DNA of 15,030 nt, taken from contig DLVS01000005.1 in NCBI GenBank assembly GCA_003445095.1, forward strand, positions 1-15,030, given 5' to 3'. Positions 1 to 6,073 of this stretch are shown here, one piece after another. This stretch comes from Verrucomicrobiales bacterium. Lineage in GTDB: Bacteria > Verrucomicrobiota > Verrucomicrobiia > Limisphaerales > UBA9464. Both the position numbers and the translations under genes were made by a program. Each line of letters starts with the position of its first letter. Position 1 is the first letter of the stretch. The notes under the pieces were generated by a model. It searched no databases. It was not told where the DNA came from and saw nothing but the letters and a program-made list of their open reading frames with translations.

Positions 1-8
1 CGTCACTG

Positions 9-32
9 CGAAAGGCCGGCCCGAAGCTGCGC
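9..32. repeat. Copy 1 of a 24-nt dispersed direct repeat
   Basis: A 24-nt stretch matches positions 1949-1972 in the same orientation at 22 of 24 bases; the shared core is GCCGGCCCGAAGCT. The two copies bracket the multicopper oxidase gene and lie in non-coding DNA. I see no inverted ends or transposase, so this is probably a short dispersed intergenic repeat rather than an insertion sequence end. The rest of 1-214 shows no gene I can support. Confidence 0.45.
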
Positions 33-214
33 CCGGGCCGGGGACGGCGCCGCGCGCCATCCCTACGGTTTGAATCGCTCATGGAGAGACACCGGAGAAT
101 GCCGCGAAGCGCTCGCCTTGGCCACCGGATATAAGTCAATCGCAGTCGGGAATAAGGAACGACCGCTGGTGGCCCCACTCGCCCCGCGCTAGGGCCGATG
201 AACCCACCCGCTTC

Positions 215-1825
215 CTACCTAAGCCCCAGGATCTCCTTGGTAGTCTTTTCCGGAGTCCAATAACGAGTGTCGGCGTCCTCGTATTTGACGACAGTGAACA
301 TTCCCGAAGCGAGGTGGTACAACAGGTGGCAGTGGAACGCCCAGACGCCGGGATTGTCCGCGTCGAAGGCAATGGTGACGCTGGATCCGGGAGGAACCAT
401 GACCGTATCCCGGAGGGCTCCGCTGAGCTGCTCTCCGTCAATAGCGACCACCTGAAAATCATGCCCGTGCAAATGCATCGGATGCCCCATTTGCGTCTGG
501 TTCGTCATTATCATTTGAACTCGCTCGCCGCGTCGGACCACCAAGGCGTCTCGATTGGGATAGGCTCGACCGTTGATGGTCCAAATGAACTTCATCATGT
601 TGCCACCCAACACAGCGGGCAGCGAACGGTCCGGAGGACGACTGGTTAAAGGGTGGAGGGCTCGGAGACGGCGTTCTTGAGTGTTATCCAACAGCGCCGC
701 CGGAATGGCCGCGCGGATTTCGGTAGGACTTTTGGGCGACCATTTGGCACCCGGAGTTGAGAGGACGACTCCGCACAGCAGCTTTGTTCCTTCGCCTTGT
801 GCCAAGATCGGGAACGCGCCGCCGGTTGAGGGGATGGTGAAGCGCAGATCCAATCGTTGTGCCGTCGCGAGCTGAAAGATATTTCCCTTCAGGGGCTGCA
901 CACCTTTGCCATCCACGGCGACGATCTCTCCCATCAGGGTTCCGGTATCTATTTGGAAGCTGGTCGAGGACGCCGCCGCGATCAGACGAAGCAGGACGGT
1001 CTCTCCGGGGTTGACCGAGAGGACCTCTGGGTCGTCGAGGGTGCGACGGTTGGCGAGCAGCGCGTCGTAACTCACATCCACATCGGGCGTCGGAGCACGC
1101 ACGATTGCCGACGAGAACGACTGGCTGTCGTCCTTCCAGACTTGGGCCTTCATTTCGATCGCGGGCCCGGCTCCCATCTTGGGCATCGCTGCTTTCTTAC
1201 CGCCGGTCCCGGCTGCGGGCATGGGCATCCCCTTCTTCAGGTTTTTAAGAATGTCAGCGGGAGGCGTGAAGGAAAAATCCGTCAGATCCACGACGTATTG
1301 GCGCGCCGCCTTTGACCGCTCTTCATCGGTCCAGATAATGAGAGGAGCCGCCGCCAGATACTGCTCCTGTAATCCGTAGTGGGAGTGCATCCAATAGGTT
1401 CCGCTTTGCTTGAACGGAAAATTGTACCGAAAAACTCCGCCCGGCTGGATGGGCTCTTGCGTGATGAAGGGCACGCCATCCATCAGGTTGGGGAGGATCA
1501 GTCCGTGCCAATGCATGGCGGTCGGCACCTTCAACTGATTCACCACCTCAACTTGAAATCCAGCGGCCGCCTGCGGTTGGTAACCTTGCGTTCCGTCCGC
1601 TTGCTCGACCGCAATCACCGTGGTATCGCGCCCGAGGACACGCAGCGGGACCTCCTTTACGAACAATCGAGTAGGATTGCCCGTGTCCGCCGCCGCGGTT
1701 GGACTCGTGCTGCTCACGGCCCCGCCGAAGACGATGATCAGTACGCCTAAGATCGAGGTCGTTTTCTGACCTGACCGCACTTCACGAGTAAAAATTTTAT
1801 GGGGCGGAATTCTCGGAGCTTTCAT
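215..1825 (-). CDS. Multicopper oxidase, CopA-like, exported
   Basis: The 536-aa protein is a three-domain multicopper oxidase that would oxidise a substrate (Cu(I), phenolics or metal ions) and reduce O2 to water in the periplasm. All four copper-ligand clusters are visible: HWHG at 105-108, HSH at 147-149, HPMHLH at 448-453, and HCH at 498-500 followed by H504 and M509. C499, H504 and M509 fit the type 1 copper site with an axial Met. Residues about 21-46 form a hydrophobic Sec-type signal ending in AAA, without a clear twin-arginine motif. A Met/Lys-rich stretch at about 198-226 resembles the Met-rich segments of copper-resistance CopA proteins. The ATG start has no clear Shine-Dalgarno. 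The gene is transcribed alone, divergently from the cyclase. Family is firm; the substrate (cuprous oxidase versus laccase or bilirubin-oxidase-like) is not. Confidence 0.93.
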   Translation of the reverse strand: MKAPRIPPHKIFTREVRSGQKTTSILGVLIIVFGGAVSSTSPTAAADTGNPTRLFVKEVPLRVLGRDTTVIAVEQADGTQGYQPQAAAGFQVEVVNQLKVPTAMHWHGLILPNLMDGVPFITQEPIQPGGVFRYNFPFKQSGTYWMHSHYGLQEQYLAAAPLIIWTDEERSKAARQYVVDLTDFSFTPPADILKNLKKGMPMPAAGTGGKKAAMPKMGAGPAIEMKAQVWKDDSQSFSSAIVRAPTPDVDVSYDALLANRRTLDDPEVLSVNPGETVLLRLIAAASSTSFQIDTGTLMGEIVAVDGKGVQPLKGNIFQLATAQRLDLRFTIPSTGGAFPILAQGEGTKLLCGVVLSTPGAKWSPKSPTEIRAAIPAALLDNTQERRLRALHPLTSRPPDRSLPAVLGGNMMKFIWTINGRAYPNRDALVVRRGERVQMIMTNQTQMGHPMHLHGHDFQVVAIDGEQLSGALRDTVMVPPGSSVTIAFDADNPGVWAFHCHLLYHLASGMFTVVKYEDADTRYWTPEKTTKEILGLR

Positions 1826-2174
1826 CGGAGGAGTTTGGGAATTGTTGAACCAGCGCCAAGGATCACTTGCCGTGATTCGGGGGCTTTCACAAGGACATTT
1901 TGGGAAACCACTGGAGGGCGAGTTGCGTTTCAGCGCATCCCCAAAAATCGAAAAGCCGGCCCGAAGCTACGCGAGCAAAAGGTGGCGCAGCGTGATTCCT
2001 GCCGAAGCGGGACCAAGGCATCTGCTCGCAACGCGCTCACGTCGGGAGATGGGAGGTTCACGGCGAAAACAAGAACCTCCAAAGTTTAGGCGGCACCGAC
2101 CCGAGGCGCTCACGTTCACCCGACATCCTGATTCCGCTCTCTTTCAGCTTCGGATTTGTTCCATCCTTTTCCAC
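1826..2174. other. Divergent intergenic region between oxidase and cyclase
   Basis: About 350 bp separate the divergent oxidase and cyclase starts, so promoters for both should lie here, but I find no convincing -35/-10 pair on either strand. One reading frame stays open through the interval in phase with the cyclase. Its translation is Arg/Ser/Lys-rich, without domain character, and runs across the 24-nt repeat at 1949-1972, so I treat it as non-coding. Confidence 0.5.
1949..1972. repeat. Copy 2 of the 24-nt dispersed direct repeat
   Basis: This copy matches positions 9-32 at 22 of 24 bases in the same orientation. The similarity stops at the repeat edges, so it is not part of a longer duplication. 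It sits in the intergenic region upstream of the cyclase and argues against that region being coding. Confidence 0.45.
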
Positions 2175-3458
2175 GTGAGTGCTCCACCCGCCTCGCCGTC
2201 CCGAATTGAATCGGAATTGGCCGGTCGCATCCTCGTCAGCGAACAGCGCCGGGCAGCGATTCTGGCCAGGGTTCTTACCGGCTTCATGTCGCTGACGGCC
2301 GCCTACGTCGCGACGACTAAGTTCCGCGGCGAGTATCGGTCGGGCTACGGTTGGATACTGCTGCTCGGCTGCTTTGGTTGTGCTTTCGAATGGGTGGTGA
2401 GCGTTTACCTGATTCGTGCCATCCGTAAGGGCTTACAGCCAGCGCGAATCCGATTCTACCTCAACGCACTCGTTGAGCTCAGCCTGCCAACAGTCATGAT
2501 CTTGATTCTCGCCAACACGACGAACCCAACCTTCGGAATCACGGGGCCAGCGAGTCACGCTTACTATTTGTTTATCATCTTGTCGGCGCTTCGCCTTGAT
2601 TTTCGCCTGTGTCTATTTACGGGAGCTGTGGCAGCGGCGGGTTATGCGCTGGCAGGTGTCTTACACTGGAGTGCGATTGAGTCGGCGTCCGGTGTGCCGG
2701 CACTGACGATTCGGTTTAGCTTCGGTGCCCGTGTTTTGTTGCTCTTGCTCGGCGGGTTGGTGGCCGGCTTCGTCAGCGTGCGCTTGCGACGGACCCTGGT
2801 CGAAACCTTGGAATCTGTCCGAGACCGCGAACGGGTGATTGCCCTCTTCGGCCAACACGTTTCCCCGGCGGTGGTGGATCAACTGCTGACCCAGCCGCGC
2901 GGCGACACCTCAGAGGTCCGCCGCGTTTGCATCCTAGTGCTCGACATCCGCAATTTCACTGGGCTCTCCGAAAAACGTCCGCCGGCAGAAGTCGTGGCGT
3001 TGCTGAATCTCCTGTGGAACTTCATGGTGCGAACGATCAACGAACATCATGGCTTCATTAACAAATTCCTCGGGGATGGTTTTCTCGCTGTGTTCGGGGC
3101 GCCCCTGTCGGTTGGGAACGATTGCCAAAATGCCTTCGCCGCCGCCCGCCGCATCTTGCGCGAACTCGATGCCTTGATCGCCGCCGGGACCTTGCCGCCC
3201 ATTCAAGTTGGAATCGCCCTGCACGCCGGTGACGCCATTGTGGGCAACATCGGGTCCGCCGAACGCAAGGAATACACGGTCATTGGCGATGTGGTGAACG
3301 TGGCGTTTCGGTTAGAAGCCCTGAACAAAGATTTTGGCTCGCGGCTCTTGATATCGGACTTGGTGCGACAGTCGGGTGGGATCACTGAAGGCCGTGCGGT
3401 TTCGCCGGTCCAAGTGCGGGGTCGAGATGAACCGGTGGCGGTCTATCAAATGGCCTAA
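2175..3458 (+). CDS. Membrane-bound class III adenylate cyclase
   Basis: With the GTG start at 2175 the protein has 427 aa. It would make cAMP from ATP at the cytoplasmic face of the membrane. Several hydrophobic segments (roughly 28-48, 58-80, 97-114, 128-165 and 183-203) form an integral membrane sensor region of about six helices. A short linker leads to a catalytic domain at about 245-427. The metal-binding aspartates are D257 (in LDIRNFT) and D301 (in FLGDG). K297 and D372 occupy the base-recognition positions and favour ATP over GTP. N375 and R379 (in GDVVNVAFRLE) are the transition-state residues. The GTG start puts the first membrane segment near the N-terminus; an upstream TTG at 1842 would add 111 low-complexity residues. 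No Shine-Dalgarno is evident. A hairpin follows the stop, so transcription into the next gene may be attenuated. Confidence 0.88.
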   Translation: MSAPPASPSRIESELAGRILVSEQRRAAILARVLTGFMSLTAAYVATTKFRGEYRSGYGWILLLGCFGCAFEWVVSVYLIRAIRKGLQPARIRFYLNALVELSLPTVMILILANTTNPTFGITGPASHAYYLFIILSALRLDFRLCLFTGAVAAAGYALAGVLHWSAIESASGVPALTIRFSFGARVLLLLLGGLVAGFVSVRLRRTLVETLESVRDRERVIALFGQHVSPAVVDQLLTQPRGDTSEVRRVCILVLDIRNFTGLSEKRPPAEVVALLNLLWNFMVRTINEHHGFINKFLGDGFLAVFGAPLSVGNDCQNAFAAARRILRELDALIAAGTLPPIQVGIALHAGDAIVGNIGSAERKEYTVIGDVVNVAFRLEALNKDFGSRLLISDLVRQSGGITEGRAVSPVQVRGRDEPVAVYQMA

Positions 3459-3465
3459 AGCCATC

Positions 3466-3483
3466 GGAGATTCCCGAATCTCC
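3466..3483 (+). terminator. Hairpin just after the cyclase gene
   Basis: GGAGATT and AATCTCC form a perfect 7-bp stem around a CCCG tetraloop, 8 nt after the cyclase stop codon. No T-run follows, so it is not a standard intrinsic terminator. It could be an attenuator, an RNA-processing or 3'-stabilising structure, or chance. Confidence 0.35.
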
Positions 3484-3530
3484 TGGCAAATCCCTTGAAG
3501 CCGCGGCCTCTTTTGACCAAGCCTCGATCC

Positions 3531-4244
3531 ATGAGCCCAAAGATACAGCAAGCACTCGATTCCGCAGTCGACGCGTTGCGCGAGACGCTGGGTGAGAACC
3601 TCTATTCATGCTGCATCTACGGCAGTGTCGTGCGCGGCGAGGCCATCGAAGGAGTCTCCGATATCAACCTGCTGATTATCCTGAATCAATCATCCCGAGA
3701 AGCTCACGAAGCGATCGCCCAGGTGATCAACCGGCAACCCGAAATCGACCCTTTCATTCTGGCGAAACGAGGGTTCGAACGGAGCGTGCGCGCCTTCGCC
3801 CCGAAATTTGCCAGCATTCAACGCCACTACCGGGTGTTGTTCGGAGCTGACCCCCTCGCCAATTTCCGAGTCGATCCGCCGTTGGAAAAATTCCTGTGCG
3901 AACAGGCCTTGCGAAATTTGCGACTGCGACTGGTTTACTCGTTTGTGACCCGACCTCGACACAAAGCGTATGACCGATTTGTGGTTCGCAGCTTGCCGTC
4001 CGTCTTCATCCAACTCGCGGAAGTGCTGAGGCTGCACGGCGTCGCGATTCCCACGGAGTTCGAGGCGAGAATTCCCATCTTCGAGCGAGAGTTCGAGATT
4101 CAGGGAGAAGTGCTCCGTGAGCTGTTGGACTTGAAGAAATCGCCGCGCGGGCTCTCCGAATCCGAGGTTGCGCAAATGCATGAACGGCTCTTCGCCATCC
4201 TGGATTCCGTGCTGCTCTGGATTGAAACCCGTTGGCCAGCGTGA
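3531..4244 (+). CDS. Nucleotidyltransferase-fold protein with substituted catalytic Asp
   Basis: This is a 237-aa protein of the DNA polymerase beta-like nucleotidyltransferase superfamily. The signature is at residues 30-50: GS (31-32), RGE, then SDINLLI. The family motif is normally D-x-D or D-x-E, but here the second acidic residue is N46, read directly as codon AAC at 3666-3668. The remaining acidic candidates are D44 and possibly D73. From about residue 115 the protein is predominantly helical, with an Arg-rich stretch (RNLRLRLVYSF) like the helical domains that follow this fold in stand-alone proteins. Activity may be reduced or absent. I chose the ATG at 3531; a TTG at 3495 would add 12 residues. 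The gene lies 72 nt after the cyclase and 16 nt before the membrane protein gene, so it may be co-transcribed with the MNIO operon. No antitoxin or HEPN partner is adjacent, and the substrate is unknown. Confidence 0.78.
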   Translation: MSPKIQQALDSAVDALRETLGENLYSCCIYGSVVRGEAIEGVSDINLLIILNQSSREAHEAIAQVINRQPEIDPFILAKRGFERSVRAFAPKFASIQRHYRVLFGADPLANFRVDPPLEKFLCEQALRNLRLRLVYSFVTRPRHKAYDRFVVRSLPSVFIQLAEVLRLHGVAIPTEFEARIPIFEREFEIQGEVLRELLDLKKSPRGLSESEVAQMHERLFAILDSVLLWIETRWPA

Positions 4245-4260
4245 CTCACTTGGCGCTCCG

Positions 4261-4689
4261 ATGAAGGTAACCCTCCCAGTGGTTTTGGCGGCGCTACTTG
4301 GTGAACCATTCTCCTTTCTCTATTCGGTGAATGGTCCGGAATTCTTGGCGCTCTTCGCGGGTTGGTTTGTTGTGGTCTTCGGGACCGTTCTTGTTCTTCG
4401 CTGGCGTGGTATGGATACGCCGGCCGTTACCGCGGCTGGCCTGATCATTTTCGAAAGTTTGGGGATCGTGCGAATCATGATGGGTTCGTCACATGGACTG
4501 CATCGATGGACGATACTTATCATCTTCATGGTTGTTGGTGGATTGGCGTTCTCAATGCGTGCAGAACATTTTCGTGGCTCAGGTAGCTCCGGCGGAGGCG
4601 GGTGTTCCGGCGGCACGGGTTGTGGGGGAGGAGGCGGAGGCGGGTGCGGCGGTGGCGGTGGCGGTTGTGGAGGCTGCGGAGGTTCCTAA
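4261..4689 (+). CDS. TIGR04222-like membrane protein with Gly/Cys-rich tail, putative MNIO substrate
   Basis: This 142-aa protein has an N-terminal hydrophobic stretch (about 5-20), three likely membrane helices (about 26-47, 58-75 and 82-98) and a C-terminal tail from about 106 that is nearly all Gly with some Ser. The tail has five Cys at 115, 121, 129, 136 and 139, spaced by 5, 7, 6 and 2 residues. The NGPEFLALF segment followed by a helix matches what I remember of the TIGR04222 family, whose members carry low-complexity Gly/Cys/Ser tails; this copy is short. Arg residues after helix 1 and in 100-105 suggest a cytoplasmic tail, where a cytosolic enzyme could reach it. The next gene is a DUF692/MNIO oxidase, a family that modifies Cys in ribosomal peptides, so the tail is its natural candidate substrate (inference). 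ATG at 4261 is chosen because it begins the hydrophobic region. No cleavage site or protease gene is seen. Confidence 0.75.
   Translation: MKVTLPVVLAALLGEPFSFLYSVNGPEFLALFAGWFVVVFGTVLVLRWRGMDTPAVTAAGLIIFESLGIVRIMMGSSHGLHRWTILIIFMVVGGLAFSMRAEHFRGSGSSGGGGCSGGTGCGGGGGGGCGGGGGGCGGCGGS
4678..4683 (+). promoter_or_regulatory. Ribosome-binding site of the MNIO gene inside the Gly/Cys tail
   Basis: GGAGGT, formed by the final Gly codons of the membrane protein, is a strong Shine-Dalgarno 5 nt before the ATG at 4689 (8 nt before the ATG at 4692). The upstream stop and downstream start overlap as TAATG. This arrangement predicts translational coupling and supports a 4689 or 4692 start over any upstream in-frame extension. 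Confidence 0.65.
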
Positions 4690-5477
4690 TGATGCTGGGC
4701 GTCGGATACCGTCACGAGTTGTCTGGCTGGATCGCCTCCACCCCGGCCGGTGTGGATTGTTTGGAGATTACCGCCGAACACTTTTTCGGCGGAGGTCTGG
4801 ATCGGCTCCAGACGTTCGCCAAAAACTTCCCCCTCTTCGTTCACGGCTTGGGCTTGAGCTTAGGAACACCGGGTCCGCTTGATCCTAAACGTCTCGCTCA
4901 ATTCACCTGCGTCGTTCAAGCCGCGAATCCCCAATGGGTCAGCGAACACGTGGCCTTCACGCGCACGGAGGAAGTAAATCTCGGCCATCTTAATCCGTTG
5001 CCGCCTACGCGGAATGTTTTAGATACCGTGGCCGATCATGCTCGAGAAATGGCTGACGTTTGCGGCAAGCCCATCCTGCTCGAAAACATCACGTCTCACC
5101 TGCCGCTGACGGGTGAAATGGCCGAAACTGATTTTCTGAACCAGCTCTGTGAACGTGCTGAGTGTGGACTGCTTTTGGATGTGACCAATCTGTTCATCAA
5201 CAGTCGAAACCACGGCTTCGATCCGTTGAAATGGCTGCGCGAGCTCGAACCGCATCGAATCGTCCAGTTGCACCTAGTCGGCTACTCCCGTTCAGGAGAT
5301 CGCTATACCGACAGTCATTCCATGCCGATTCAACCCGAGCTGCTCGAACTCGCCCGTGCCGTCGTGGATTGCGCTCCAGTCAAAGCAGTCGTCTTGGAGC
5401 GCGACGAGAATTTCCCGGCGGCATCGGAATGGGAGTCCGAGATCGCCAAACTGGAACGCCTCCGTGCCCGCTATTGA
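4689..5477 (+). CDS. DUF692 / MNIO family multinuclear non-heme iron oxidase
   Basis: The 262-aa protein (261 if started at 4692) is the usual size for a DUF692 TIM-barrel enzyme of the MbnB/TglH/BufB type. These bind two or three irons and oxidatively rearrange cysteines in ribosomal peptides. Signature segments appear in order: GVGYRHEL (4-11), a GVDCLEITAEHF strand (21-32), HGLGLSLG (52-59), SEHVAF (85-90), LLENIT (130-135), LLLDVTNLFINSRNHG (161-176), QLHLVGYS (193-200), DSHSMPI (208-214) and LERDENFP (236-243). Likely metal ligands are H52, H87, E132, D164, H195, H210 and E237, by analogy and not verified. The common 'H-A-G-H' is HLVGY here. A strong RBS and TAATG overlap tie it to the Gly/Cys-tailed membrane protein, and its 3' end overlaps the partner gene by 14 nt. 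Family assignment is firm; the substrate is inferred from context. Confidence 0.92.
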   Translation: MMLGVGYRHELSGWIASTPAGVDCLEITAEHFFGGGLDRLQTFAKNFPLFVHGLGLSLGTPGPLDPKRLAQFTCVVQAANPQWVSEHVAFTRTEEVNLGHLNPLPPTRNVLDTVADHAREMADVCGKPILLENITSHLPLTGEMAETDFLNQLCERAECGLLLDVTNLFINSRNHGFDPLKWLRELEPHRIVQLHLVGYSRSGDRYTDSHSMPIQPELLELARAVVDCAPVKAVVLERDENFPAASEWESEIAKLERLRARY

Positions 5478-5985
5478 TTTTACTACGGCGCTCGCTCGCC
5501 TCCTACGGGATGGCCGATTGCGCGATGAATTCGCGGCCGATCCGAAGGCAGTGACGGCGCAAATGGAGTTGGCCGAACGCGACTCCCTGACCCTGCAGGC
5601 GTTGGACCCGACGGACCTGGAATTTCAGGCGCAGGTGCTGCTGCGGAAGAGGTTTGACGTCGTGAGGCGCCTTATTCCGCAAACATGCCGGCACCTAAGC
5701 GATCAGGCCTGGCCATCGTTCGCTCAGTATGCGCGAGGCCACTGGCCGAACTCCGGTGACGCTGCCGAAATTGACGCGCAGGCATTCTGTTCGCACCTCC
5801 AATCCGTTTATTCCGACCGCGTCAGCCCGTTGGAATGGAACCGTCTGCGATTTGCTCTCTCGAAGAAGCTCCTCGCCGTTCATCTGCTAGGTCGGAATGC
5901 AACTCAAACCAGAACCGCCCTTCAGATTCTCATCAGAATTCTCCCCACTCGATGGCATGAGTTTTTGCTGTACCCAAGACTGTAA
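5464..5985 (+). CDS. SCO6045-like MNIO partner protein
   Basis: The 173-aa soluble protein starts at GTG 5464, overlapping the MNIO gene by 14 nt, and so is almost certainly translated with it. No other start sits near the MNIO stop in this frame. It has an N-terminal helical region with LRDEFAADP (19-27), then RKRFDVVRRLIPQT (61-74), FAQYARGHWP (86-95) and DAQAFCSHL (104-112), followed by a basic helical C-terminus. This resembles what I remember of SCO6045-type proteins encoded beside DUF692 genes in actinobacteria. It has the general look of MNIO partners (MbnC, DUF2063/BufC), which bind precursor and enzyme. I see no catalytic motif, signal peptide or membrane segment. The expected role is to recruit the membrane-protein tail to the oxidase. 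Position as a partner is well supported; exact family naming is from memory. Confidence 0.72.
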   Translation: MPAIDFTTALARLLRDGRLRDEFAADPKAVTAQMELAERDSLTLQALDPTDLEFQAQVLLRKRFDVVRRLIPQTCRHLSDQAWPSFAQYARGHWPNSGDAAEIDAQAFCSHLQSVYSDRVSPLEWNRLRFALSKKLLAVHLLGRNATQTRTALQILIRILPTRWHEFLLYPRL

Positions 5986-6020
5986 GCGCTACTGAGCCGA
6001 CCGTGGCCGAACGCACGATC

Positions 6021-6046
6021 AACCGCAGAATGCCGCGACTGCGGTT
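6021..6046. terminator. Hairpin between convergent genes
   Basis: AACCGCAG and CTGCGGTT form a perfect 8-bp stem with a 10-nt loop, in the 88-nt gap between the plus-strand MNIO partner gene and the minus-strand PLP enzyme gene. It lacks a T-run on either strand, so a bidirectional terminator role is suggested by position only. Confidence 0.4.
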
Positions 6047-6073
6047 CTGGTCAGGAACGTCTCACCGATTTCC

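Noticed and set aside
120..174. Inverted repeat GGCCACC/GGTGGCC downstream of the oxidase gene
   Set aside because: The stem is 7 bp with a loop of about 41 nt and no T-run, too weak to call a terminator.
1842..2174. In-frame 111-codon N-terminal extension of the adenylate cyclase
   Set aside because: It begins at TTG, is low-complexity and Arg-rich, runs across a dispersed repeat and has no domain features; the GTG at 2175 gives a sensible membrane protein.
4576..4686. Gly/Cys tail as a simple DNA microsatellite
   Set aside because: Gly codons are mixed, Cys codons interrupt irregularly, and no fixed DNA unit repeats.
4602..4688. Upstream in-frame extension of the DUF692 gene
   Set aside because: It is the Gly/Cys tail region read in another frame, giving Arg/Trp-rich sequence; the family begins at GVGYRHEL, and a strong RBS precedes 4689.
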